A stretch of DNA of 47,621 bases from an uncultured bacterium (GCA_947651225.1 CANSYK010000022.1:1-47621), one strand, 5' to 3'; positions 1 through 9,193 are shown, numbered from the stretch's first letter. Notes: a model not told the origin generated them from the letters alone. Translations and numbers: made by a program.

Positions 1-50
1 CCGGCGCTGTAAACGAAGCAAAACGCAAGCGTTTTTTTCGTTTACTATAA
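1..50 (+). repeat. F1 repeat copy A (3' part, cut by window edge)
   Basis: These bases match the last 50 bases of the F1 element seen complete at 2223, 14147, 22194 and 40266. They hold the third stem (GTAAACGA pairing with TCGTTTAC around an inner AAAACGC/GCGTTTT stem) and the right terminal repeat ending CGTTTACTATAA. The element ends 19 bases before the ATPase start codon, so it forms most of that gene's upstream region. The left part lies outside the window. Confidence 0.9.
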
Positions 51-69
51 TTATTGAAAGGAGATCACT

Positions 70-2088
70 ATGCAGGAAATAATTATAAATGCGCTTCTCA
101 TTGTTGTGATTGTCATGGCAGCGATATTTCTTTTTGTTGTTGGAAGGAGTGAAAACGGGCGGATGACAAACAAGCAGAAGAAAATGCTGGTTCGCATCCT
201 GATTTCTGCTACTTTGCTTTTGGTGCTTCAGTCTGTATCTGCTGACACCTTTGATCAGCTGGACGGCTGCCTGTTCCTTTCTGCGGGACGCTGGGTACGG
301 CTTGTCCTTTATCTGGTCAATTATTTCATTATTGGTTATGACATTTTAAGAAAAGCCATAAAGGGCATCTTAAACAGGCAGGTGTTTGACGAAAACTTTC
401 TGATGGCAGTTGCTACGATTGGTGCTATGGCACTTGCTATTTATGAGAATGGTGATTATCTGGAGGCCATTGCCGTTATGTTGTTTTATCAGGTGGGGGA
501 ATGGTTTCAGGGATATGCCGTGGGAAAAAGCCGTCGGAATATCAGTGCCCTGATGGATATCCGGCCCGATTATGCCAATGTAGAGCGTGGTGGTAAATTA
601 GAGCAGGTTGATCCTGACGAAGTGGGTATTGGAAGTATTATTGTGGTTCAGCCGGGAGAAAAGGTGCCGATAGATGGTACGATTGTGGAAGGGGTTTCTG
701 CCCTGGACACCAGTGCCCTGACTGGGGAAAGTCTGCCAAGGGAAGCAAAAGCCGGGGATGAGATCATTAGTGGATGTATCAATCTGACAGGAGTATTGAA
801 AATACAGACTACAAGGGAATTCGGGGAATCCACAGTGTCTAAAATTCTTGATCTGGTGGAGAATGCAAGTTCTAGGAAATCAAAGTCTGAGGATTTCATC
901 TCAAAGTTCGCAAAGGTCTATACACCTGCAGTATGTTACAGCGCATTGGCTTTGGCTATTTTGCCGCCTGTCATTCGAATGCTGTTTATGGATATGCCTG
1001 CCGGCTTTGGTGTTTGGATTTACCGTGCATTGACATTCCTTGTTATTAGCTGTCCTTGTGCGCTTGTGATCAGTATTCCGTTAAGTTTCTTTGCCGGAAT
1101 TGGAGGCGCAAGCCAGGAGGGTGTTTTGGTAAAAGGTTCAAATTATCTTGAAATCCTTTCCCAGACAAAGTATATTGTATTTGATAAGACTGGTACTTTG
1201 ACGCAGGGTGTTTTTGAAGTAAATGGAATCCACCACAATGAGATGGCGGATAAAAAGCTTGTTGAGTATGCTGCACTGGCAGAAAGTGCATCTTCCCACC
1301 CTATTAGTAAGAGCTTGCAGCGTGCTTACGGGAAAGAGCCAGACCGCACCCGTGTGAGCGATATTCAGGAAATCAGCGGAAATGGTATTATTGCCAAAGT
1401 AGACGGTGTGGAGGTTGCTGCCGGTAATGATAAGCTGATGAAGCATTTGAATATTCAATATTTTGACTGCCATCACACTGGTACCATTATTCATATGGCA
1501 ATCAATGGGGAATATGCGGGACATATCGTAATCTCCGATGTTGTAAAACCACATTCTAAGGCGGCTATTGCTGCTTTAAAAATGGCAGGCGTAGAAAAAA
1601 CTGTGATGCTGACTGGTGATGCAAAAAAAGTGGCAAATCAGGTTGCATCTTCTCTTGGTATTGATGAGGTATATAGTGAACTGCTTCCTGCAGATAAAGT
1701 GTCCAAAGTGGAAGAACTTCTGCGCATGAAACTAGGTAAAGCAAAGCTGGCTTTTGTGGGTGATGGAATCAATGATGCCCCTGTGCTGTCCCGTGCAGAT
1801 ATTGGTATTGCAATGGGAGCTATGGGTTCCGATGCTGCTATTGAAGCGGCAGACATTGTACTGATGGATGATGACCCAGCAAAGATTTCTAAGGCGATTA
1901 AAATTTCAAAGAAATGTCTAAGGATTGTTTATCAGAATATTACGATGGCTCTTGGGGTTAAATTTGCCTGTTTGATTTTGGGTGCCGTTGGTATTGCCAA
2001 TATGTATCTTGCGATTTTTGCAGATGTTGGCGTTATGATTCTTGCCGTTTTGAATGCAATCCGCTGTCTGTTTGTGAAAAAATTATAG
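70..2088 (+). CDS. P1B-type heavy-metal ATPase (Zn/Cd/Pb exporter class)
   Basis: Integral membrane pump of 672 residues that probably exports divalent soft metals using ATP. Visible motifs in order are TGES (218-221, actuator), SCPC (327-330, metal-binding membrane helix), DKTGT (372-376, phosphorylated Asp372), SSHP near 408-411 and GDGIND (564-569). Lys631 and Asp652 in the last two helices match the Zn/Cd/Pb subgroup (ZntA/CadA). It lacks the N-terminal CxxC metal-binding domain common in this class and starts instead with a hydrophobic helix (residues about 5-24). The start has AAAGGAG seven bases upstream. No regulator gene is visible next to it; the upstream gene is outside the window. 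Metal specificity is inferred from the helix residues only. Confidence 0.93.
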   Translation: MQEIIINALLIVVIVMAAIFLFVVGRSENGRMTNKQKKMLVRILISATLLLVLQSVSADTFDQLDGCLFLSAGRWVRLVLYLVNYFIIGYDILRKAIKGILNRQVFDENFLMAVATIGAMALAIYENGDYLEAIAVMLFYQVGEWFQGYAVGKSRRNISALMDIRPDYANVERGGKLEQVDPDEVGIGSIIVVQPGEKVPIDGTIVEGVSALDTSALTGESLPREAKAGDEIISGCINLTGVLKIQTTREFGESTVSKILDLVENASSRKSKSEDFISKFAKVYTPAVCYSALALAILPPVIRMLFMDMPAGFGVWIYRALTFLVISCPCALVISIPLSFFAGIGGASQEGVLVKGSNYLEILSQTKYIVFDKTGTLTQGVFEVNGIHHNEMADKKLVEYAALAESASSHPISKSLQRAYGKEPDRTRVSDIQEISGNGIIAKVDGVEVAAGNDKLMKHLNIQYFDCHHTGTIIHMAINGEYAGHIVISDVVKPHSKAAIAALKMAGVEKTVMLTGDAKKVANQVASSLGIDEVYSELLPADKVSKVEELLRMKLGKAKLAFVGDGINDAPVLSRADIGIAMGAMGSDAAIEAADIVLMDDDPAKISKAIKISKKCLRIVYQNITMALGVKFACLILGAVGIANMYLAIFADVGVMILAVLNAIRCLFVKKL

Positions 2089-2170
2089 AGGGGGGCGGCC
2101 TGTCCTACTAGATGCAGTCCGTTTCAGTCAAAGCGGAACTGGAATAGTAACAATAGCAGAATAGGCTGCC

Positions 2171-2202
2171 TCATCATCTACCTATTTTTCTGATGATTTT
2201 TT
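2171..2202 (+). terminator. weak terminator-like hairpin after the ATPase
   Basis: TCATCA (2171-2176) pairs with TGATGA (2191-2196) and is followed by six T. The stem is short and AT-rich, so strength is doubtful. The rest of 2089-2222 shows no gene. Confidence 0.35.
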
Positions 2203-2222
2203 GATTTATCAATGTTATAATG

Positions 2223-2359
2223 TTATAGTAAACGCATAAAATACATGCGTTAACTATAATGGATGCGCACGGATACACATAGGAAGTTATGCTGCTTTGT
2301 AGCGTGTATCCGGCGCTGTAAACGAAGCAAAACGCAAGCGTTTTTTTCGTTTACTATAA
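2223..2359 (+). repeat. F1 three-stem repeat copy B
   Basis: A complete 137-base element with terminal inverted repeats TTATAGTAAACG and CGTTTACTATAA. It folds into three successive stems. Stem 1 carries one mismatch (GCGTTAACT instead of GCGTTTACT), as in copy E. Stem 2 has GTAGC instead of GCAGC at its tip. An open frame runs through it but has no ribosome binding site and no domain, so I do not call a gene. It sits between the ATPase and traX-like genes. Confidence 0.92.
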
Positions 2360-2465
2360 AAGATGGCAGATGTTTTGAGCGGTTGTCAGGATGGGAACAG
2401 AAAGTGGTGATATTAAATTTATTTCATACAGAGAGTGTGGAAAGTATTGCAAGAATTGGGCGGTA

Positions 2466-2498
2466 AGGAACTGTAGCAGTTGTTTTTCTACAGTTTCT
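2466..2498 (+). promoter_or_regulatory. hairpin containing the ACAGTTYCTWAG motif
   Basis: AGGAACTGTAG (2466-2476) pairs with CTACAGTTTCT (2488-2498) around an 11-base T-rich loop. The right arm is one of seven similar sites upstream of plus-strand genes in this window. It ends about 40 bases before the traX-like start codon. No T-tract follows, so it is not an obvious terminator. Function unknown. Confidence 0.45.
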
Positions 2499-2538
2499 AA
2501 GATATAGTAGGCGTCTAAAGGATAGAGGAATCGATAGA

Positions 2539-3258
2539 ATGGAACAGAAAGTGGGAATAAAAGGAGCGGCTTTTGGCAGGACAACTTTACAGATCATTGC
2601 AGTATTGACAATGGTATGTGATCATTTTGCATGTGTTTTTTTGAATCCGGAACATTCGTTTTTTTTCTTTGAGGAAGGGCTGAATCACACGATTTATAAT
2701 GGATTTCGAATTGTGGGAAGGCTTTCTTTTCCGATTTTTTGCTATTTGCTGGTACAAGGTTTTTTGATGACACATAATTTGAATAAATATATGCTGCGGC
2801 TTTTTGTATTTGCCATCTTATCAGAAATACCATATGATTTGGCTTTTTCTGGTGTTCTTTTCAACTGGAAAGACCAGAATGTGATGTTTACACTTTTGTT
2901 AGGACTTGTGGTACTGTCTTGGCTGAAACATTTTGAAGCAAATTGGATGGCAGAGGGAATTATTGTTTTGTCAGGTTGCATCTTGGCGTTTTTTTTACAG
3001 ACGGATTATTCATGGTTTGGGGTTCTGCTGGTTGTTGTGATGTATCTTTTGCGGAACAACTGGCTGCAGCAGATGTTTTGGCTGTCATTGCTTATTTTTT
3101 CGCAGGGTGGGATTGAGGTCTATGCTGTTTTTGCATTGCCGCTCTGCTATTTCTATCAGCAGGATAAAGAGGAGAAACGTTTGCCACGGTATTTTTTCTA
3201 TGTGTTTTATCCACTCCATCTGTTTGTGCTGTGGGGAATTCATTATTGTGCAAAATAG
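2539..3258 (+). CDS. TraX-family integral membrane protein
   Basis: A 239-residue polytopic membrane protein of the TraX family (Pfam TraX). In the F plasmid TraX acetylates pilin; chromosomal Firmicute members have no established role. Family signatures visible are the N-terminal LQIIAVLTMVCDHFA helix, GRLSFPIF, SEIPYDL, NVMFTLLLGL and the closing YPLHL. About six to eight hydrophobic segments span the whole length. Start chosen at ATG 2539, with AGAGGAA about ten bases upstream. The gene is convergent with the SpoVB-like gene, with only about 60 bases between the stops. No conjugation genes are nearby, so a pilus role is not supported here. Confidence 0.85.
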   Translation: MEQKVGIKGAAFGRTTLQIIAVLTMVCDHFACVFLNPEHSFFFFEEGLNHTIYNGFRIVGRLSFPIFCYLLVQGFLMTHNLNKYMLRLFVFAILSEIPYDLAFSGVLFNWKDQNVMFTLLLGLVVLSWLKHFEANWMAEGIIVLSGCILAFFLQTDYSWFGVLLVVVMYLLRNNWLQQMFWLSLLIFSQGGIEVYAVFALPLCYFYQQDKEEKRLPRYFFYVFYPLHLFVLWGIHYCAK

Positions 3259-3322
3259 ACAAAAAAGTATGGAGGCAACAGTATGGAGATAGGAGAGAAT
3301 GGCAACAAAAAGTTAGTGTCTT

Positions 3323-4876
3323 TTAACAAAAATCTTTCCGGTCAATACATTTTGCCCGTCCCAATACAAACAGGTAGCCAAGGCAGATAATAAGGCAGAA
3401 GGTTCCCAGAAGCAGGAGTGGAAAAATTCCTGCTTTTGGGATGGGCAGGGCCAGATAGAGCTTTTTTAACAGGCCGCCGAGAAGAAGCAGGCAGCAGCAG
3501 GGGATAAAAAAGAAACTTCCTACGGGAAAAGAAATATAATGCCGTAAGTAGAAGCCTTCAAAAAGTGTCATAATAATCTGGCTGATTAAAGAGCCGACTA
3601 AGTATGCCTGAATTCCATAAAGTGGTACAAGGAAAATCAGGAAATATATTTTTATAAACAAGCTGATTGCAGTAGCAAAAAAAGTAAGCTGGGTTTTCCC
3701 AAGTCCATTGATAATACTGGTAAAGGTAGTGGAAAGGTATAAAAAAGGGCAGAGCCATGACAGGGCATAGATGTAGACGCCTGCATCTTCACTATGAAAG
3801 ATTAGCATTCCAAAATCCTTACCAAAAAGCAGAAAAAGGCAGGTAAATAGATAGCCGATAAAGAGGCTGTATTTTCCTGACAGGGTAATATAATTGCGTA
3901 TTTTATGTTCTGCGTGCTCTGCCTGTGCCTGTGCAATGGCAGGCAGAAGCATGACAGAAAAAGAGTTCGTAATCGAAGAAGGAAAAAGGATAAATGGCAA
4001 GGCAATGCCAGATAAAATACCATAAATGCTCAAGGCGTCCTGTGCAGAGCAGCCAAACTTTTTTAAAGCGGCTGGGATAAAGATGGATTCTACACTGTGC
4101 AGTATGGAAATTACAAGCTTTGTTGTTGTTAAGGTGAAGGCAAGAAAAATCAACTGGGAAATAATTTTGTCCCGTTTGGAAAAGGTTTGCTGCTTCTTTT
4201 TGGGCAGGAAGGAAGCGTTGTTTTTTGTATGGCCGTAAAATGATTGGTACAGTTTAAAGCAGTTGTAAAAGCAGGAAGCAGCTTCTCCGCAGATTAGCCC
4301 AATCACTGCAAAACGGCATCCCATTTCTCCAGTGGCAGAAAGAGAAAGGCAGAGGATTACAACAGAAGCAACCCGGACAAGTTGCTCTATAATTTGTGTA
4401 ATAGCGGGGACTTTGGCTTCTTTGATTCCATAAAAGTACCCATTAATACAGGCAGAGGCGCCACAAAAAGGGAAAAGGAAGCAGAGGATTTTCAGGTAGG
4501 GAGCGCAGGTAGGTTCTAAAAGCAATTGGGAGGCAATCGGGTTAGCGAAAAAATGGACAGTACAGGTCAGGGTACAGGACAGGAGTGCAGAGATAAAAAG
4601 TCCATACTTTAAAATAGTGAGGTCTTTTTTTTGTTTTTGGGCAGGAGAACCAATATTTGAGGCAACAAGTTGTGAAATGGCAGTCTGGATTCCAGCTCCA
4701 TATATGGTAAAACAGATTCCATAAACAGGAAAGACAAGCTGGTAAATTCCAAGAAGTTTCACGCCAAGAATATCAGAAAGAAAGATACGGTAAATAAAGC
4801 CGATAATTCTTGTGGCAAAACCAGCAATTGTAAGTAAAAGAGTTCCTTCTATTAATTTGTTCTGCAATTTTTTCAT
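3323..4876 (-). CDS. SpoVB-like oligosaccharide/lipid flippase (MVF/PST superfamily)
   Basis: A 517-residue membrane protein with about 14 hydrophobic helices, beginning with a positively charged N-terminus followed by GTLLLTIAGFATRIIGFIYR, the typical opening of SpoVB and related polysaccharide transporters. Members move lipid-linked precursors across the membrane; SpoVB is needed for spore cortex formation in Bacillus. The spore genes dpaA-dpaB later in the window make a sporulation role plausible but not proven, because Firmicutes often carry several paralogues. AGGAAA lies ahead of the start codon on the minus strand. It is divergent from iscS. Confidence 0.85.
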   Translation of the reverse strand: MKKLQNKLIEGTLLLTIAGFATRIIGFIYRIFLSDILGVKLLGIYQLVFPVYGICFTIYGAGIQTAISQLVASNIGSPAQKQKKDLTILKYGLFISALLSCTLTCTVHFFANPIASQLLLEPTCAPYLKILCFLFPFCGASACINGYFYGIKEAKVPAITQIIEQLVRVASVVILCLSLSATGEMGCRFAVIGLICGEAASCFYNCFKLYQSFYGHTKNNASFLPKKKQQTFSKRDKIISQLIFLAFTLTTTKLVISILHSVESIFIPAALKKFGCSAQDALSIYGILSGIALPFILFPSSITNSFSVMLLPAIAQAQAEHAEHKIRNYITLSGKYSLFIGYLFTCLFLLFGKDFGMLIFHSEDAGVYIYALSWLCPFLYLSTTFTSIINGLGKTQLTFFATAISLFIKIYFLIFLVPLYGIQAYLVGSLISQIIMTLFEGFYLRHYISFPVGSFFFIPCCCLLLLGGLLKKLYLALPIPKAGIFPLLLLGTFCLIICLGYLFVLGRAKCIDRKDFC

Positions 4877-4944
4877 TCTTAATTTTCCTACTTTTCGTGA
4901 TACACCACATTTTATGCAGAATTTTATTACTTATGATATTTTTT

Positions 4945-4976
4945 GTTGTTGCTTGCAGTTCCTAAGTGCGATTTCG
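4945..4976 (+). promoter_or_regulatory. ACAGTTYCTWAG-type site and adjoining small hairpin
   Basis: GCAGTTCCTAAG (4955-4966) is one of the recurrent upstream sites. It is followed by GTGCG-ATTT-CGCAC (from about 4966) and a short T-rich run. A TATAAT hexamer lies downstream at 4998-5003 with no good -35 box, so a promoter for iscS is only suggested. Confidence 0.35.
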
Positions 4977-5040
4977 CACCTTTTCTTTACAACTTCATAT
5001 AATGTAGCAGAATTATGAACAGGAATCGAGGGGAAATGGA

Positions 5041-6213
5041 ATGATATATCTTGATCATGCTGCTACAACGGCAGTACATCCAGAGGTAATGAAGGAAATG
5101 GTGCCATATTTTAGTGAGTTGTATGCAAATCCATCAGGAGTATATGAATTTAGTGAAGATGTACAGGAAATTTTGCGGCGTGTCCGCCAGAAGATAGCGG
5201 ATAGTATTCATGCTGAGCCGGACGAGATTTATTTTACGAGTGGTGGAACAGAGTCTGATAACTGGGCGTTAGTCGGGCTTGCGGAAGGGCTTCGGGAAAA
5301 AGGAAAGCATATCATTACTTCCTGCATAGAACATCACGCAGTCCTGCGAACCTGTGAATATCTTGAAACAAGAGGATATGAGGTGACATATCTTCCGGTG
5401 GACCAAGAGGGGAAAATTTCTGTCAGGCAGTTAGAACGTGCCATTCGACCAGATACGATATTAATCAGTATTATGTTTGCCAATAATGAAATTGGGACCA
5501 TTCAGCCAGTCAGTAAGATTGGACAGATTGCCAGAAGACATCATGTTTTCTTTCATACGGATGCTGTGCAGGCGTATCTACATGAAAAAATTGATGTCCG
5601 TAAAATGCGGATTGATCTGATGAGTGTCAGCAGTCACAAATTTCAAGGACCAAAGGGTGTTGGCTTTCTTTTTGTCCGCCGGGGAGTAAACCTGCCTTCT
5701 TTTATGCATGGAGGAAGTCAGGAAAGAAGAAAAAGGGCAGGAACGGAAAATGTTGCAGGGATTGTAGGAATGGGAAAGGCAGTGTCCATTGGGGAGCAGG
5801 AGTTTGCAAAAAACCATCGTCACTTAAAAGAAATGCGCAATTATCTGATTGGGCAGATTTTGGCAGAAATTCCATATTGCCAGGTGAATGGCTCGCAAGC
5901 AGAGAGGTTGGATGGAAATGTAAATGTGAGTTTCCAGTTTTTGGAGGGAGAATCTTTAATTATCCTGTTAGATATGGAGGGGATTTGTGTTTCTGGCGGT
6001 TCTGCCTGTGCTTCATCAGAACATACAGTTTCCCATGTTTTAAAGGGGATTGGGCTGCCAGAAGAAATTGCGCGTGGAACGATTCGGATTACACTTGGGG
6101 CAGAAAATACTATGGAAGAGATGGAATTTTTTATGGGACGTTTGACACAATTAGTCAATCAGCTTCGGGAGTTTTCAGATGAATATCAGGAAGTAAAGGA
6201 TGGTATAAAATAA
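5041..6213 (+). CDS. iscS: Cysteine desulfurase (IscS/NifS family)
   Basis: A PLP enzyme of 390 residues that takes sulfur from cysteine for Fe-S clusters or tRNA thiolation. Visible residues include the N-terminal YLDHAATT, His98/His99 in the EHHAV segment, Asp174 in HTDAVQ, the Schiff-base lysine Lys200 in SSHKFQGPKG, and the persulfide cysteine Cys323 in GSACASS. Length matches the family. ATG 5041 has GAGGGG upstream. No iscU, iscR or thiI lies beside it, so the sulfur acceptor cannot be read from context. An F2-derived hairpin begins directly after the stop codon. Confidence 0.93.
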   Translation: MIYLDHAATTAVHPEVMKEMVPYFSELYANPSGVYEFSEDVQEILRRVRQKIADSIHAEPDEIYFTSGGTESDNWALVGLAEGLREKGKHIITSCIEHHAVLRTCEYLETRGYEVTYLPVDQEGKISVRQLERAIRPDTILISIMFANNEIGTIQPVSKIGQIARRHHVFFHTDAVQAYLHEKIDVRKMRIDLMSVSSHKFQGPKGVGFLFVRRGVNLPSFMHGGSQERRKRAGTENVAGIVGMGKAVSIGEQEFAKNHRHLKEMRNYLIGQILAEIPYCQVNGSQAERLDGNVNVSFQFLEGESLIILLDMEGICVSGGSACASSEHTVSHVLKGIGLPEEIARGTIRITLGAENTMEEMEFFMGRLTQLVNQLREFSDEYQEVKDGIK

Positions 6214-6276
6214 CCTGGATCGTGTTTGAAAATGTATTCTTACCTTGCAAAAAGCAATTTCCAAACACGCTCCAGG
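6214..6276. repeat. F2 foldback, short internally deleted version
   Basis: CCTGGATCGTGTTTG (6214-6228) pairs with CAAACACGCTCCAGG (6262-6276). The right arm also carries CTTGCAAAAAGCAATTT, which is the reverse complement of the left end of the full F2 copy at 45884. It therefore looks like F2 with its centre removed. It starts immediately after the iscS stop and may act as its transcript end, although no long T-tract follows. Confidence 0.75.
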
Positions 6277-6344
6277 AGTGTGTAGAAGCAGCCTGTACAG
6301 CTCCTGCATTATTTCTTTGAAGAAAGTATAGTAGAAAAGTCTCA

Positions 6345-7190
6345 TCAGGTAAGAGAAATCTGTACTGGGTGACGTTTATGAAATTCCGTATAATGGGTAA
6401 CTCCACATTGCGACAGCAGTTTTGGGAGCGTCTCAAAACAAAAGGCAAGGTGTTCTGATTTATGGGCATCAGAGCCAATAGCCAGAATTGTGCCGCCAAG
6501 TTCATGGTATCGTTTGATAATGGCTTCATGTGGGTTTGGGTGTCCAAGGCCATATTTTAACCCAGCGGTATTTACTTCAATACCTTTGCCGGAATGAATC
6601 AGGGAAAGCAAAATTTCATCTAAGATTTCAGCATTTTTTTTCATTATATTTTGATAAAAAGATTCATTGCGTTCCCCTGTTTTTTGCGCCTTTCGCATCG
6701 TGGGGCAGTAGCGGATAATATAGTCGATATGTCCATAGACGTCTATATCAAAGTTAAGCTGGATATTTTCATAGGTTGTTTCATAGTAATGAAAAATGCC
6801 ATTTTCCTCTCCAAATTTTTCCCAGTACTCTTCATAATAAGGATCTATGTTATCAACAAGGTGGGTAGAACCAATGACAAAGTCGAAAGGATTTTTCTTA
6901 GGAAGTGCATTAATCGTTTCAAAAGTATCTTTTTTTAAACCCAGTTCGACACCAGTACGGATTTGGATGGAGGAATATTGCTTTGCAAGATTTTGTATTG
7001 TTTCAAAATAATCCTCAATGGAAAACAAAAACTCTATCTGGTAACGTTCTGAAGGGAAACCGTAGTCTATATGGTCTGTAAAGCAGATAGAAGAAAGGTT
7101 AAGCTGTATGGCACGTTTTATCATTTCCTGCATGGGAGTAGTGCTGTCGGCAGAAAAAAAAGTGTGTACATGGTTGTCAGAGAGTATCAT
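6345..7190 (-). CDS. hisK: Histidinol-phosphatase, PHP family (HisJ/HisK type)
   Basis: A 281-residue PHP-fold metal phosphatase that would hydrolyse L-histidinol phosphate in histidine synthesis. Metal-binding motifs are in order: NHVH (His7, His9), FTDH near residue 38, an early GVELG glutamate, GSTH, YGHIDY and the C-terminal GSDAH. Length fits HisJ. Its start codon overlaps the stop of rqcH by four bases (ATGA), so it is translationally coupled as the second gene of a minus-strand operon. No other his gene is present in the window, so a related phosphoesterase substrate cannot be excluded. Confidence 0.85.
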   Translation of the reverse strand: MILSDNHVHTFFSADSTTPMQEMIKRAIQLNLSSICFTDHIDYGFPSERYQIEFLFSIEDYFETIQNLAKQYSSIQIRTGVELGLKKDTFETINALPKKNPFDFVIGSTHLVDNIDPYYEEYWEKFGEENGIFHYYETTYENIQLNFDIDVYGHIDYIIRYCPTMRKAQKTGERNESFYQNIMKKNAEILDEILLSLIHSGKGIEVNTAGLKYGLGHPNPHEAIIKRYHELGGTILAIGSDAHKSEHLAFCFETLPKLLSQCGVTHYTEFHKRHPVQISLT

Positions 7191-8992
7191 TTTATGTTGC
7201 TCCTTTCATCCGTAATTTCTTGTATTCCAGTAATATCTGTGGATATTGTCATGGAATAGTTTGTATAATATACAACAAAACCTGGTTTTGCCCCATTTGG
7301 TTTTTTAATGTGCTTTTTCTGAATATAATCAATTTCAGCTTTTTCCTGGTCACGGGATTTCGAATAGTAGGCGGCAAGACGTGCAGCCTCTTCAAAGGTG
7401 CGGTCAGGCAGTTCTTTTCCCTCTGTTTTTACAATAACATGGGAACCTGCATTTTGTTTGGCGTGGAACCACCAGTCATTTCCTGTTGCAATCTTAAAGG
7501 TCAGTTCTTCATTCTGGAAATTGTTTTTTCCAACATACATATGAAAGCCATCAGAGGAAAGATAGTGAAATGGTCTGCTTTTTTCTGTTTTTCGGGAGGC
7601 CTTTTTTCCTTTTGGTGCGTGACGTTTGATATAACCGGCTTCACTAAGCTCTCTTCGAATGGCAGTAAGGTCTTCTTCATAACGTGCAATATCCAAAGAA
7701 TTACTGATAGAATTTAAATGTTCAATTTCCTGTTGAGTTTCCTGAATTTGAATCGTTAGCGCTTCGAAGGTTCGTTTTAGTTTTGCGTATTTTTCAAAAT
7801 AGCGTTTTGCGTTTTCTACTGCGCTTTTTGTCTCATCTAAAGGAATTGTGATTTCGGAATTTGTATAATAATTCTCACAGGTCAGTTTCTTTTCGCCACC
7901 CTTTAATTCATAGCCATAGGTAGTCAAAAGTTCCCCATATATTTTATATTTTTCTCTTTTTTCCGTGTCCTTTAACTGCTTTTTCTGTAAATCATATTTT
8001 TTCAGGCTGCGCTCTAAAACAGTCTGTGTAATCCGGCGTAAATCTGCAGATTTTTGGTGAATCCGCCCCATAATCTCTTTTGTATTGTAATATTCATATA
8101 GAAGTTTGCTGATGCTCTCACGTGTTTCTGTGTGGTATTTAGGGTTGTTCTGGTATCCGGTCAGTTCGGTGCCTGCAAATTCAACTGGCGTATCTTCCCG
8201 AAATACGATGGTGGGACAGAAATTACCATTTTTTATATCCTCCATTAAAGTGCAGAAATTCCGGTATAAGTGAAGTCGCTCCATTTCGCTTAATTCCTGT
8301 GCGGTATTCCGTTCCGAAAGAGAGGAACGGTAGAGGAGCTCATTTGCCATAACACTGCTAAAACCAGTTAGGGACTGGTAAAGTGCTTTGTCCAGAGGAA
8401 GCGGTTTTTCCAAAATAAAATGAAGAAATTCCTCTTCTGTTATTTCATAGGGATTCTTTTTTTCCTGTGTATTTGGAATAAAATATTCTCTTCCTGGCAA
8501 CACTTCCCGAACAGAACTTACAAGCGCAGAAATATGTTTGATACTGTCAACAACATTATTTTCCTCATCACAGAAAATGATGTTGCTGTGTTTTCCCATC
8601 AGTTCCACATAGAGTTTTTTCTCGCAATAATCTCCCATTTCATTGAGGTGTTCCAAGTCAAAACAAATCACCCGTTCCAGGCCAATCTGAGAAATAGATT
8701 TGATTTTGCAATTGTTTAAGTGTTTTCTTAATACCATGCAAAACGTTGGAGCCTGTAGTGGGGCAGCTTGATTGTCTTGTGTCAGATAAATTAGGGGGAG
8801 GCTTGGGTTAACTGAAATAACAAGGCGATCCTGTGAACGGATTGTTTTTCCATTTTCTCCTGTGCTGCTGTTTTTTATTGTTAAGAGAAGCTTGTCCGCT
8901 TCTGGTTGTGCGATTTTTGTGATTCTTCCGCCTGTTAACGCTGCCTGCAGCTCTGAAACAACGCTGGCGATTACAATTCCATCAAATGCCAT
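7187..8992 (-). CDS. rqcH: RqcH/NFACT-family ribosome quality-control factor
   Basis: A 601-residue NFACT protein (also annotated fibronectin-binding protein A). In Bacillus, RqcH binds obstructed 50S subunits and recruits tRNA-Ala to add alanine tails to stalled chains. Visible architecture: NFACT-N from MAFDGIVIASVVSEL to about 200, a long charged coiled-coil middle (about 300-440), and the C-terminal NFACT-R domain beginning near SRPFHYLSSDG with GNDWWFHAKQNAGSHV. The N-domain Asp-Arg pair known from Bacillus RqcH appears here as Glu106-Arg107, a conservative change that I infer by eye. No clear ribosome binding site precedes the ATG. First gene of the operon with hisK. Confidence 0.9.
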   Translation of the reverse strand: MAFDGIVIASVVSELQAALTGGRITKIAQPEADKLLLTIKNSSTGENGKTIRSQDRLVISVNPSLPLIYLTQDNQAAPLQAPTFCMVLRKHLNNCKIKSISQIGLERVICFDLEHLNEMGDYCEKKLYVELMGKHSNIIFCDEENNVVDSIKHISALVSSVREVLPGREYFIPNTQEKKNPYEITEEEFLHFILEKPLPLDKALYQSLTGFSSVMANELLYRSSLSERNTAQELSEMERLHLYRNFCTLMEDIKNGNFCPTIVFREDTPVEFAGTELTGYQNNPKYHTETRESISKLLYEYYNTKEIMGRIHQKSADLRRITQTVLERSLKKYDLQKKQLKDTEKREKYKIYGELLTTYGYELKGGEKKLTCENYYTNSEITIPLDETKSAVENAKRYFEKYAKLKRTFEALTIQIQETQQEIEHLNSISNSLDIARYEEDLTAIRRELSEAGYIKRHAPKGKKASRKTEKSRPFHYLSSDGFHMYVGKNNFQNEELTFKIATGNDWWFHAKQNAGSHVIVKTEGKELPDRTFEEAARLAAYYSKSRDQEKAEIDYIQKKHIKKPNGAKPGFVVYYTNYSMTISTDITGIQEITDERSNIK

Positions 8993-9193
8993 ATTTTTTT
9001 CTGCGTTATACTTTAGGGATTGTAGAAAAATAAGTGCTACATCTTCTAAAGTACAACATTTCCTTTCTGGTAAGTCTTTTTTTTATTTTGAGTTTCAATA
9101 AAAAATATTCTATGGTTTTTCCTGTTTTTATTCATATTATATACTTTTCGTTTTATCCTTACAACAGAATTCTTTTATTAAATGTGTATTAAT

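Noticed and set aside
2263-2466. Open frame starting inside F1 copy B
   Set aside because: It has no ribosome binding site, its first part is the repeat sequence shared with other copies, and the rest matches no family.
2389-2563. GAACAGAAAGTGG repeated before and at the start of the TraX-like gene
   Set aside because: A single 13-base direct repeat; no wider similarity or structure supports a duplication.
2539-3258. TraX-like gene as evidence of a conjugative element
   Set aside because: No relaxase, coupling protein or other transfer gene is present; chromosomal TraX-like genes are common in Firmicutes.
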